Source of the DNA: Kribbella capetownensis
GTDB lineage: Bacteria > Actinomycetota > Actinomycetes > Propionibacteriales > Kribbellaceae
DNA: 64,000 bases
Reading direction: 5' to 3'
Assembly: GCF_004331485.1 (NCBI RefSeq)
Contig: NZ_SJKD01000012.1
Coordinates: forward strand, 62,001 to 126,000
The notes under the pieces are model-generated. The model worked only from the letters and a program-made list of their open reading frames with translations, did not search any database and had not been told where the DNA came from. The stretch's first letter is position 1, and each line of letters begins with the position of its first letter. Both the position numbers and the translations under genes were made by a program. Positions 43,845 to 52,872 of the stretch are shown in pieces.

Positions 43845-45926
43845 ATGCTGCCGCCACGTGTTGTGCTCGGGACGGCCTACTACCCCGAATATCTGCCGCG
43901 GGACGTGCCCTTTGATGAACTCGCTCCGCTCGTCCATGGCGGCGACCGGATCGCCACCGACCTGGAGCTGATGGCGGCGGCCGGTATCACCGCCATCCGG
44001 GTCGGTGAGTCGGTCTGGTCGACCTGGGAACCACGGGACGGCGTGTTCGACCTCGAGTGGATCCTGCCCGTGCTCGATGCGGCCGGTCAGCGGGGGATCG
44101 ACGTCGTACTGGGGACTCCGACGTACGCCGTGCCGCCGTGGCTGCAGTGTGCTCATCCGGAGATCGCGGCCGAGCGCCGTACCGGGGAGCGGGTGCCGTG
44201 GGGGATCCGTCAGGAGGTGGACTTCGGGCAGCCGGCGTTCCGGTTCCACGCCGAGCGGGTGATCCGCCGGATCGTCGGGCGGCATCGCGACCATCCGGCC
44301 GTGATCGGCTACCAGGTCGACAACGAGCCGGGCGTCTTGCTCGCGCACAACTCTGCGGCGTTCTCCGCGTTCGTTGCTCGCCTGCGGGCTACCTATGGTG
44401 ATGTCGAGGCGCTGAACGAGGCCTGGGGATTGACGTACTGGTCGCATCGGTTGAGCGACTGGTCCGACTTGTGGCGGCCGGACGGGAACAGCACGCCGTC
44501 GTACGACCTGGCCTGGCGACGGTTCCAGGCGGACCGGACGACCGAGTTCATCGGGTGGCAGGCGGAGTTGGTTCGGGAGCTGCGGCGGCCGGAGCAGTTC
44601 GTGACGACTTGCCTGGCCTACGACCGGCCGGCGGTGGCCGACGGACCGCTGACTTCTCGGCTGGACGTTGCGGCGGGCAATATTTATGTCGACGTCCAGG
44701 ACGGGTTGGAGCGGCCGGCGCGACCGTCGCGACTCGAGGTGGGGTGGATCGGGCGGAGTGTCGCTGAGCTGTATCTTGCCGCGGATCGTGTGCGGGGGTC
44801 GCGTGGTGAGCCGTTCTTGGTCACGGAAACGAATGCGACGTCGATCGGTAGTTCGCATCAGAACAGTCCGCCGTACGACGGTCAGCTGCGGCAGCTCGCG
44901 TGGGCTTTCGTGTCGCGTGGGGCGCAGATGGTCGAGTACTGGCATTGGCACTCGATCCACCACGGTGCGGAGACGTTCTGGGGCGGAATCCTCGGCCACG
45001 ACCTGCAACCGGGCCGGGTGTACGACGAGATCGCGGTGATCGGTGACGAGCTGGCACGAGCCGGCTCGTCGGTCGTCGGGTTGCGGCCCGACGTGGATGT
45101 GGCGGTCGTGTGGTCTGTGGAGAGCGACTGGGCCCTGCAGTTCCAACCGCCGCTCGCGCATCCGGGTGGTGCGCCGGACAGGTCGTCGTACCGGACGATC
45201 GTCAGTGCCTTCTACACCGGCATCCTCGACGCCGGCCTACGCCCAGGCGTTCTCCCCATCGAGCGCCTAGGCAACGATCCTGCGGCCCTGGTCGCGCAGT
45301 ACCCGACCCTCGTGGTCGCCGCCCTCTACATCGCGTCCGACCAGCAACTGGAGTTGTTGCGCGAGTACGCCCGAGCCGGCGGCCACCTGATCCTCGGCCC
45401 ACGGACAGGCTACGCAGACCCCGAAGCCCGGCCCCGCCTCGAGCCCGCCCCACCCCGCCTCTCTGATGCGGCCGGCCTCCACTACCAGGAATACGAGAAC
45501 CTCCACGACGACCTACCCGTCACCGGCCTCCCCGGCCACGCAACCCGCTGGGCAGAAACCCTGACCGTCGACGACGCCCAGACCCTCGGCTGGTACCACC
45601 ATCCCGGCGGCACCCAACGCCCAATCATCACCACCAAGTGCTGTGGAAAGGGTCGCATCACCTACGTCGGCACAGTCCCAGATCCTGTACTAGCTGCTGC
45701 GCTCCATGGACGAACCGGTGCGTGGAGTGGACTGCCAGCGGCTGTTACTGCTTTGTCTGCGGTGGATGGGATGGGGGAGCGGTTGTGGTTTGTGCACAAC
45801 TGGTCGGGGGACGCGGTGGTTGTTGAGGTGCCGGGGGAGATGGTTGATGTGTTGGGTGGGGGATTGGTGGCGCGGATTGAGTTGGGGGCTTGGGATGTTC
45901 GGGTGTTGCGGGAGGGGCCGGCATGA
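43845..45926 (+). CDS. GH42 beta-galactosidase
   Basis: A 693-residue enzyme with the three GH42 domains: TIM barrel, trimerisation domain (from about residue 395) and small C-terminal beta domain. The acid/base is Glu161 in YQVDNEPG and the nucleophile Glu328 in FLVTETNATS. No signal peptide, so it cleaves imported galactosides, for example from pectic galactan. The stop overlaps the GH2 start (ATGA). Codon choice shifts abruptly from C-rich (45430-45720) to G-rich (45750-45915) near the 3' end without loss of frame. Confidence 0.95.
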   Translation: MLPPRVVLGTAYYPEYLPRDVPFDELAPLVHGGDRIATDLELMAAAGITAIRVGESVWSTWEPRDGVFDLEWILPVLDAAGQRGIDVVLGTPTYAVPPWLQCAHPEIAAERRTGERVPWGIRQEVDFGQPAFRFHAERVIRRIVGRHRDHPAVIGYQVDNEPGVLLAHNSAAFSAFVARLRATYGDVEALNEAWGLTYWSHRLSDWSDLWRPDGNSTPSYDLAWRRFQADRTTEFIGWQAELVRELRRPEQFVTTCLAYDRPAVADGPLTSRLDVAAGNIYVDVQDGLERPARPSRLEVGWIGRSVAELYLAADRVRGSRGEPFLVTETNATSIGSSHQNSPPYDGQLRQLAWAFVSRGAQMVEYWHWHSIHHGAETFWGGILGHDLQPGRVYDEIAVIGDELARAGSSVVGLRPDVDVAVVWSVESDWALQFQPPLAHPGGAPDRSSYRTIVSAFYTGILDAGLRPGVLPIERLGNDPAALVAQYPTLVVAALYIASDQQLELLREYARAGGHLILGPRTGYADPEARPRLEPAPPRLSDAAGLHYQEYENLHDDLPVTGLPGHATRWAETLTVDDAQTLGWYHHPGGTQRPIITTKCCGKGRITYVGTVPDPVLAAALHGRTGAWSGLPAAVTALSAVDGMGERLWFVHNWSGDAVVVEVPGEMVDVLGGGLVARIELGAWDVRVLREGPA

Positions 45927-48910
45927 GTTCGTACTACGAGGATCTGGCGCCGGGGAGTGGATGCCGGGAGCCACGGGCTTGGCTGAGGTCTTCGCGGCCG
46001 CGGATGAGTTTGAACGGTCGGTGGGAGTTCAAGCTGTGGAGTGGTCCGGCTGAGGCGCCGGCGGATGTGATGCGGCCTGACGTGGACGTGGACTGGGATG
46101 AGTTGGAGGTCCCGGGGCACTGGGTGCTGCAGGGGCACGACCGGCCTCGGTACACCAACACCGCGTTCCCGTTCCCGATCGACCCACCGCGGACGCCGGA
46201 CGCGAACCCGACCGGCGACCACCGACGATGGTTCGACCTCCCGGACGACTGGGAGCGGGACGGCGCCGTACTGCGCTTCGAAGGCGTTGACTCCTGCTTC
46301 AAGGTCTGGCTCAACGGGACCGAGGTCGGGACGGCGAAGGGCAGTCGGCTGCCGAGTGAGTTCCACGTCGGCGAGCTGCTGCGGCCGGGGCGGAATCTGC
46401 TCGTCGTACGAGTGCACCAGTGGTCGTCGGGCAGCTACCTCGAGGACCAGGACATGTGGTGGCTGCCGGGAATCTTCCGCGACGTGACGCTGCTCAGCCG
46501 GCCGCTCATCGACGACGTGTTCGTCCACGCCGACTACGACCACCTGACCGGCGCCGGCACAATGCGGGTCGACGTCGAGCCGTCGTCCGCGCAGATCACG
46601 ATCCCGGAGCTCGGGCTGGAACTGCAGGCAGGTGAGAAAGTCACGATCGCAGGCGTTGAGCCATGGACGGCCGAAGTACCGCGGCTGTACGACGCGCAGG
46701 TCGCAGTCCACGGCGAGACCGTGGAACTGCGAATCGGCTTCCGGACCGTCGCGATGACCGACGGGCTGCTCACGGTCAACGGGCAGCCGCTGTTCTTCCG
46801 CGGCGTGAACCGGCACGAGCACGACGAACGCCGCGGCCGGGCGATGACGGTCGAGGCGATGCGACAGGACCTCGTGCTGATGAAGCAGCACAACCTGAAC
46901 GCGGTCCGTACGGCGCACTATCCGCCGCATCCCGCATTCCTCGACCTGTGTGACGAGCTCGGGCTGTGGGTCGTCGACGAGTGCGACATCGAGACCCACG
47001 GCTTCATCTACACCGACTGGCGCGGCAACCCGGCCGACGATCCGGACTGGGCACCGATGATGCTGGACCGGATGCGGCGGATGGTGGAACGCGACAAGAA
47101 CCACCCGAGCGTCATCGTCTGGTCGCTCGCCAACGAGAGTCACCGCGGACGGAACTTCGGCACGCTCGCCGAGTGGACGCGGGGGCGCGACCCTGGGCGC
47201 GCGGTGTTCTACGAGCGGGACCGCAGCTACGAGTTCTCCGACTTCTACAGCCTGATGTACACGCCGCTCGAGGACCTCGAAGCGATCGGCACCCGGACCG
47301 AGGACGTACCACCGGAGACCGAGGACGACCCCGAGCTGGAGACACGCCGTCGTGGGTTGCCGTTCGTGCTCGCGGAGTACGCCCATGCCATGGGCAACGG
47401 TCCTGGTGGGCTGGCCGACTACCAGCGCATTCTCGAACGGTATCCGCGGCTGCAGGGTGGGTTCGTCTGGGAGTGGATCGATCACGGGTTGCTGTTGCCT
47501 GGAGCAATCGATCATGTGTACGGCGGCGACTTCGGGGAGCGGGTCCACGGCGCCAACTTCTGCATCGACGGACTGCTGTTCCCCGACCGCACTCCGTCTC
47601 CCGGTCTCACCGAATACAAGAAGGTGATCGAACCCGTCCGCATCACCGGCCCCGACCCCCTCACCATCCACAACCTCCGAACCTTCGCGTCGCTCGACGA
47701 CCTCGAGTTCGTGTGGTCGGAGGAGCTAGACGGCGAGCAAATAGACGCCGGCCGCCTGGAAGTCCCCGAGATCCAGGCAGGCTCCACCGCCGCGCTACCC
47801 CCACCAGTCGAAACGCAACCCCCAACCGAGATGCCGGGTGACGAGCGGTGGTTGACGGTGCGGGCGGTGCTGGCGAAGGACGAGGCCTGGGCCGCCGCAG
47901 GACATGAGGTGGCTTGGGCCCAGTTCCGCCTAGGCGGCGGAAGTGCAGAGGACCGGCACGACGCGCCAAGCCCGCCCCAGCCGGAGGCGGTTGTGTCGGG
48001 CGGGGTGCAGGAGCGGGGTGTGGGGCGCGGGGGTTTGGGGCGGGTTGTTCTTGGGGTGGGGGAGTTTGAGGGGAGTACTGGTCGGTTGGTTCGGGTGGGT
48101 GGGGTGGAGGTGGAGGGGCCGGAGTTGGATTTGTGGCGGGCGCCTACGGATAACGACTGTGGGCAGGGTGGGCGGAATGGGGTTGTGGGGGAGTGGCGGG
48201 CGGCTGGGTTGGATCGGTTGTTGCATCGGGTCGACGGGGTGGAGGTGGGGCAGGACGAGTTGGTTGTTCGGGCGCGGGTGGCGCCTGATGGGCTTGGCGT
48301 GGGGGTGCGGGCGACGTACCGGTGGGTGAGTGCGGACGATGGGCTGCGGCTGACGGTTGAGGTGGAGCCGGAGGGGGAGTGGGGTGGGACGGCGGTGTCG
48401 CCGCGGTGTGGGAGTTGGCCGCGGGTGGGGGTGCGGATGGTGGTGCCGAGCAACCTGGACACAGTCACGTGGTTCGGAGGCGGACCAGGGGAGGCGTACG
48501 CCGACAGTCGCGAGGCGGCGCGGGTCGGGCGGTACACGAGCACGGTCGACGAGTTGCAGACGCCGTACGTCGTACCGCAGGAGAACGGATCGCGGATCGA
48601 CGTGCGTTGGGCAGAACTGACCGATGCCCAGGGCAACGGCCTGCGCGTGGAGGGAGCGCCGTACTTCCAGCTCACGGCACGCCGCTGGACCACCGAGGAT
48701 CTCGAACGCGCCCGGCACCGCTCCGACCTGACACCGCGCGACCACATCTACCTCAACCTCGACCTCGCGCAGAACGGCCTCGGCTCCGCGTCCTGCGGGC
48801 CGCCCGCGACCCCGCAACACACCCTCGAGCCGGGGCACTACACCTTCTCCCTCACGTTCCATCAATTCGGTCGCAGCCCCGGACACGCTGTGGGAGCATC
48901 GGACACATGA
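45923..48910 (+). CDS. GH2 beta-galactosidase, LacZ type
   Basis: A 995-residue LacZ homologue with all five domains. The N-terminal jelly-roll contains [17 protein letters not shown]; the catalytic barrel has acid/base Glu405 (WSLANESHRG) and nucleophile Glu485 (VLAEYAHAMGNG); the C-terminal Bgal_small_N domain begins near LWRAPTDNDCG. It is cytoplasmic and coupled to the GH42 gene. The region 47990-48400 is extremely G-rich on the coding strand after a C-rich patch (47640-47830), yet conserved motifs are intact. The paralogue at 1-597 shares the N-terminal domain. Confidence 0.95.
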   Translation: MSSYYEDLAPGSGCREPRAWLRSSRPRMSLNGRWEFKLWSGPAEAPADVMRPDVDVDWDELEVPGHWVLQGHDRPRYTNTAFPFPIDPPRTPDANPTGDHRRWFDLPDDWERDGAVLRFEGVDSCFKVWLNGTEVGTAKGSRLPSEFHVGELLRPGRNLLVVRVHQWSSGSYLEDQDMWWLPGIFRDVTLLSRPLIDDVFVHADYDHLTGAGTMRVDVEPSSAQITIPELGLELQAGEKVTIAGVEPWTAEVPRLYDAQVAVHGETVELRIGFRTVAMTDGLLTVNGQPLFFRGVNRHEHDERRGRAMTVEAMRQDLVLMKQHNLNAVRTAHYPPHPAFLDLCDELGLWVVDECDIETHGFIYTDWRGNPADDPDWAPMMLDRMRRMVERDKNHPSVIVWSLANESHRGRNFGTLAEWTRGRDPGRAVFYERDRSYEFSDFYSLMYTPLEDLEAIGTRTEDVPPETEDDPELETRRRGLPFVLAEYAHAMGNGPGGLADYQRILERYPRLQGGFVWEWIDHGLLLPGAIDHVYGGDFGERVHGANFCIDGLLFPDRTPSPGLTEYKKVIEPVRITGPDPLTIHNLRTFASLDDLEFVWSEELDGEQIDAGRLEVPEIQAGSTAALPPPVETQPPTEMPGDERWLTVRAVLAKDEAWAAAGHEVAWAQFRLGGGSAEDRHDAPSPPQPEAVVSGGVQERGVGRGGLGRVVLGVGEFEGSTGRLVRVGGVEVEGPELDLWRAPTDNDCGQGGRNGVVGEWRAAGLDRLLHRVDGVEVGQDELVVRARVAPDGLGVGVRATYRWVSADDGLRLTVEVEPEGEWGGTAVSPRCGSWPRVGVRMVVPSNLDTVTWFGGGPGEAYADSREAARVGRYTSTVDELQTPYVVPQENGSRIDVRWAELTDAQGNGLRVEGAPYFQLTARRWTTEDLERARHRSDLTPRDHIYLNLDLAQNGLGSASCGPPATPQHTLEPGHYTFSLTFHQFGRSPGHAVGASDT

Positions 48911-48936
48911 TCATGAACTTCTTCCGACTGAGCTAG
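48907..48936 (+). CDS. Possible leader peptide (MIMNFFRLS) before the methyltransferase
   Basis: A nine-residue open frame beginning at the GH2 stop (ATGA overlap) and ending TAG, 115 nt before the methyltransferase. Together with the hairpins that follow it could be a regulatory leader peptide; no ribosome-binding site is evident. A chance frame cannot be excluded. Confidence 0.3.
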   Translation: MIMNFFRLS

Positions 48937-48967
48937 CTCCCCGCTGGCCAGTCCGAGGCTGTAGGGC

Positions 48968-48982
48968 TCGTGTTCGGCACGA
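48968..48982 (+). promoter_or_regulatory. Small hairpin TCGTG-TTCGG-CACGA in the methyltransferase leader
   Basis: A 5-bp stem with a UUCG-containing loop, between the nine-codon frame and the larger hairpin at 49003. Confidence 0.35.
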
Positions 48983-49002
48983 CCCGCCCGAGGCCGGCGA
49001 TG

Positions 49003-49029
49003 CGGGAGCGGACCATCTGGCCGCTCCCG
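49003..49029 (+). promoter_or_regulatory. Strong hairpin upstream of the methyltransferase
   Basis: CGGGAGCGG pairs perfectly with CCGCTCCCG over nine bases, and the loop (ACCATCTGG) can add CCA/TGG pairs. It ends 22 nt before the start codon, close to GGGAGA at 49040-49045, so it could act as an attenuator or control translation. Confidence 0.5.
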
Positions 49030-49051
49030 ACCGCTGACCGGGAGACCTTTC

Positions 49052-50098
49052 ATGCGATCTGTGCGCAGAGTCGCGGCAGACTCGATCACCCAAGCCCTCC
49101 GCACCGGTTCGCCGCCGGTGGTACTGGTGCGAACCGTCACGGGCTTGGAGCAACTAGCGGCCGAGGAACTGGCCGCGGCGAACCACCGCGTGATCGACCT
49201 GTCCAAACGACAACTCATCGTCGAACCCACCGCGGCGACGATCATCACCAGCCCACCACACCTCGCCGACGACCTGTTCGTCGTCCAGGCCGCCGCTCCC
49301 GATCCGGGGCGCACCAAGCAGGAGCTGGCAGCGGCCGTCACCGAAGCCTGCGCCCAACTGAACGGTGCAGGGGACTTCGCGGTGACCGCGTCGTCCCTCG
49401 GCCGGCGCACTTACAACCGGTTCGACATCGAAGACCTGGTCGGCGGCCTCATCCAGCAGCGTTCCGGCGCCAGGTACCACTCGCGCCGCACCGGCGAGGC
49501 TCCACCGATCGACCGCGCGGAGTGGCGGGTCATCCTCGACGGCAAGACGCTCTGGATCGGCGTCCGGCCGTACGACGTCCCGCTGCACCGCCGCGTCTGG
49601 CGACGGCAGACGGTGACCGGCAGCCTGCATCCGCCGGTGGCCGCCGCGATGGCCCGGCTGGCACGCATCGCTCCGGGTCACAGAGTCCTTGATCCGTTCT
49701 GCGGTGCAGGGACGCTGCTTCTCGAAGCACAGGCTGTCGAGCCGGCAGCGACGTACGTCGGGATCGATCAGGAGCCGATCGCCGTCGCGGCCGCGCAGCT
49801 GAACTCACCGCGCGAGTCGTCCATCGTCTGGCGCACCGGCGACGCGGCGCGACTCGACGGTCCGGTGGATCGCATCCTGACGAATCCACCCTGGGACGTC
49901 CGGCTGGGGATCGGCAGCTTCACGCCGTACCTGGCCCAATGGCGCGAGGTCCTCGCACCGGACGGGCTCGTGGTCGCGATCCTCAATCACCAACAGGCGG
50001 CCACAATGATCGGGGATGCTGCCTGGCGGGTCAGTGACGTGTACGACGTCGCAGTCGCCGGGCAGCATCCCCGGATCGTGGTGGCTAGCGCGAGGTGA
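49052..50098 (+). CDS. THUMP-domain RNA methyltransferase (RlmK/L, Trm14-like)
   Basis: A 348-residue protein. Residues about 25-150 form the ferredoxin/THUMP-like RNA-binding part. The C-terminal Rossmann domain has the SAM motif HRVLDPFCGAGTLLLEA and the catalytic TNPPWD, as in N2-guanine tRNA and rRNA methyltransferases (Trm11/Trm14, RlmL N-terminal half). It acts on cytoplasmic RNA, not on glycans, and stands alone among sugar genes. GGGAGA precedes ATG 49052. Its 3' end overlaps the convergent GH95-like gene by 14 bp. Target nucleotide unknown. Confidence 0.85.
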   Translation: MRSVRRVAADSITQALRTGSPPVVLVRTVTGLEQLAAEELAAANHRVIDLSKRQLIVEPTAATIITSPPHLADDLFVVQAAAPDPGRTKQELAAAVTEACAQLNGAGDFAVTASSLGRRTYNRFDIEDLVGGLIQQRSGARYHSRRTGEAPPIDRAEWRVILDGKTLWIGVRPYDVPLHRRVWRRQTVTGSLHPPVAAAMARLARIAPGHRVLDPFCGAGTLLLEAQAVEPAATYVGIDQEPIAVAAAQLNSPRESSIVWRTGDAARLDGPVDRILTNPPWDVRLGIGSFTPYLAQWREVLAPDGLVVAILNHQQAATMIGDAAWRVSDVYDVAVAGQHPRIVVASAR

Positions 50099-52841
50099 CG
50101 AAGGTGAGGTAGGTCGAGTTGCCCTTGTCAACGATTCCGGAGTTGGCCCCGAGCGCCAGTTGCCCGGCCGGTACGTCGCGCTTGAACAGGATGAGCCGTT
50201 GGTCGGTCGTGCCAACGGTCTCGCCAGTCCGAGTGAAGGAGCTGAGCCACTCCGGCCACCAGTCGCCCTCGCCCCGCGGGTCGAAGGCGACGTACACGGT
50301 GGCCGGCTGGCTCAGCTCCAGCGTGATGTAGTCCACGGGACCGGTCGACTTCGAGTCATCGTTGGCGCCCGGTACCAACGCCTGCCCAGCCAACTGCGCC
50401 GGCAGATCGGTGATCGTGTAGCTGCGATCGACATAGATCGGCGCGCCCGTCTGAGCCTTCACGAGGTTCGACAACTTCTCCGGCGTCCGCACGCTGACCA
50501 GATCGCTGGCCAGCGGCGGCTCACTCGCAGGTACGCCGAGCATCCGATTGCCGACCGTCTTCACCGCGTTGGCCGGCGCACCGGTCAACGGCACGAACCG
50601 GAACGACGAAAGCGGCACAGCCACCCGCTCCACGACGTACGACGCATGCGCCGCCACCGGCACCGTCAGGACGTCAGCAGTCGTCGGCGCCACGACAGCC
50701 CGACCGTGCTCATCGATCACGCGCACCTGCTGACCCGGCCAGGGATTGCGCACCCGAAGCGTGTCCTTGCTCCCGGCCTCGATCCCGACCAGGTTCGGCA
50801 CGCCGTCCTTCACCTCGGTGCTGATCCGGTGACCACCCTCGATCTGCACCGCCCCGGACACATCCCAGTCACTCGGCCACGCCGGCGCGACGTCGACGAC
50901 ACCGTCGTACGACTGGACCAGCGCCTCCTGCAGACCGGTGGTCACGACCCCGCCCCACTCGTTGTAGAAGCTGTGGTTCCGCACCGCCTCCTGACCCGGG
51001 CGGTGGACAGTGAAACCGTTCGGGTAGATCTGGAAGTCCGCGATCCCCTTCAACAGCAGGCGTTTCACCTCATCGGACTGCCCAAGACGCGCGGCCCACG
51101 TGGCGTCCATCCCCCAGTCCTTGTCCTGCGGGTAAACGCGCTGCCGGAACGTCGCCTGCATCAGGGCAGAGGTCTCGTCGAACAGACCCCACGGCCACAA
51201 CGCCTCCATCTCCGGGTTCTGCGTGTTGTGCGCCTCCTCATCGGTGCCGGACCACGCGAGCACCTCCTCGCCACCACGCTGCACGGTCCGGAACGGCGGC
51301 AGCTTGCCGACCGCCTCGCGCAGCTGACCGGCAAACGCATCATCGCCTCGCGCCGAGGCGAGGTCGGCGACGATCGGGAAGATCACCCGCATTCCGGCGA
51401 GGTCCGGTGTGGGGTCGTTGGTGTCCCACTGCACCTCGAGTGCATTGACGTGCTCGAGATGCAGGTAGCCGTCCTCGCCCGGTGTCAGCGCCGACAGGTA
51501 GAAGTCCGCGACCTCCCGCATCAACGGGTAGCTGCGGTTGAGCAGCGCCCGGTCGCCGGTGTAGCGGTACTGCTGCCAGATGTTGTTCACCAGCTCGGCC
51601 CCACTGCTCAGAATCCGGGTCGTGTAGTTCGGCTCGGAGGTGTTGTCACAGCCATCCGCCGTCCCGTCGTACCGCAGGAACTCGGGCACGCAGATCCCGC
51701 GGGCACCGGTCCAGTGCGTGCTGGTCCACTCCTTCATCGCCGCGGCCTGGTCGAGATAGAAGTCGAAGTACGGCGCGTTGAGATCGCCGATATCGGCACC
51801 GAGATTCGCGGACACGAGCATGCGCAGGTTGAAGTGCCAGTACGCATCCTGATCCCAGTCGGCCTGGTCCTGCGACGAGGAGAACATCCGGACCACCGCG
51901 CCATGCGTGCTCGGCACCGGGCCACGCATCGACGCGGCCATTGTGTAGAGCTGCAGTGTGCGGAGGTTCTCGACGTACTCGCCGGTGCCGTCGGCAGACG
52001 TGATCCGCATCGGCGCTGCCTTGGCCCAGAAGTCATGCCACCAGGCGAGATGGTTGCTGTGGGCCTCGACCACGGCATGGCGAGCGGCAGTCTTCACATC
52101 ACCACCCTTGTACGACGGTACGCCGACGACGAGCCGGAAGCTGCCGTCACGATTGGGCCGGAAGGTCAGCCGGACAGTCAGCGGATCGACGACGGAAGCG
52201 GACACGTCCCGAGCCCGCGCGGTTACTGCGGCAACCGCACCGGCGACACCTCCGGATGCGTCGTCTTTGAAGGTCTCCGCCAGCGCGGCGACCGCACCGG
52301 CTGCGCTGGTGGTCGGCGTACGACCCGGCCAGAGCTTGAGATCAGCAGTCTGGGTCTTGCCAGGATCGGCGCCGGTGACTTCGAGCACGAACTGATCCGC
52401 GTCGGCCCGCACGTACGAGCGGGCTGACATTCCGCCACCGCTCTGGACGAGTTGGCCGTCGTACAACGCCAGCCGGCCCTTGTAGTCGGCCGCGCGCATC
52501 AACGGATCGAGGCCGGGTACGACGAGCCGTCCGGCGGACTCGAGATCGGGGAAGGTGTCGACGCGGTTGAGCTGGGCGCTGAAGCCCTTCTCGGCCCAGA
52601 CCGCGGCGCCGAGGACGCCGTTGCCGAGCGGCATCGCCTGGTACGCACGCCAGGCAGGTCCTTCCTGGACGAGATCGGATCGGCCGACGAGACCGGCCGG
52701 GCCGGTGCGCAGGGCGCCGTCATGCCAGGCGGTGGTCGGGCTGGGTTCGGTCTGGGGGATCGGGCCGGCCGCGGCGACCGAACCGGCGCTGGTGGCGAGC
52801 AGGGTGATGAGTATGGGCAGGGTCCATCGACCAACAGGCAT
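50085..52841 (-). CDS. Secreted GH95-like (alpha/alpha)6 protein
   Basis: A 918-residue protein with a Sec-type signal (WTLPILITLLATSAGSVAAAG). The N-terminal beta region (MPLGNGVLGAAVWAEKG) resembles GH95 and DUF5703 proteins. The central helical barrel includes DQADWDQDAYWHFNLRM and NALEVQWDTNDPTPDLAGM. The last 200 residues form an extra beta domain. The canonical GH95 NLQGIW motif is not found at the expected place, so the activity may differ from alpha-L-fucosidase or alpha-L-galactosidase. It follows the GH95 gene after 31 nt, as last gene of the GntR operon. Confidence 0.72.
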   Translation of the reverse strand: MPVGRWTLPILITLLATSAGSVAAAGPIPQTEPSPTTAWHDGALRTGPAGLVGRSDLVQEGPAWRAYQAMPLGNGVLGAAVWAEKGFSAQLNRVDTFPDLESAGRLVVPGLDPLMRAADYKGRLALYDGQLVQSGGGMSARSYVRADADQFVLEVTGADPGKTQTADLKLWPGRTPTTSAAGAVAALAETFKDDASGGVAGAVAAVTARARDVSASVVDPLTVRLTFRPNRDGSFRLVVGVPSYKGGDVKTAARHAVVEAHSNHLAWWHDFWAKAAPMRITSADGTGEYVENLRTLQLYTMAASMRGPVPSTHGAVVRMFSSSQDQADWDQDAYWHFNLRMLVSANLGADIGDLNAPYFDFYLDQAAAMKEWTSTHWTGARGICVPEFLRYDGTADGCDNTSEPNYTTRILSSGAELVNNIWQQYRYTGDRALLNRSYPLMREVADFYLSALTPGEDGYLHLEHVNALEVQWDTNDPTPDLAGMRVIFPIVADLASARGDDAFAGQLREAVGKLPPFRTVQRGGEEVLAWSGTDEEAHNTQNPEMEALWPWGLFDETSALMQATFRQRVYPQDKDWGMDATWAARLGQSDEVKRLLLKGIADFQIYPNGFTVHRPGQEAVRNHSFYNEWGGVVTTGLQEALVQSYDGVVDVAPAWPSDWDVSGAVQIEGGHRISTEVKDGVPNLVGIEAGSKDTLRVRNPWPGQQVRVIDEHGRAVVAPTTADVLTVPVAAHASYVVERVAVPLSSFRFVPLTGAPANAVKTVGNRMLGVPASEPPLASDLVSVRTPEKLSNLVKAQTGAPIYVDRSYTITDLPAQLAGQALVPGANDDSKSTGPVDYITLELSQPATVYVAFDPRGEGDWWPEWLSSFTRTGETVGTTDQRLILFKRDVPAGQLALGANSGIVDKGNSTYLTFVTSR

Positions 52842-52872
52842 GCTGGAACCTTTCGGGGGCGGTGGCGAGAGG

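Noticed and set aside
45662-47671. Leftward frame of 669 codons opposite the GH42/GH2 genes
   Set aside because: Conserved catalytic motifs are on the plus strand; the opposite frame shows none.
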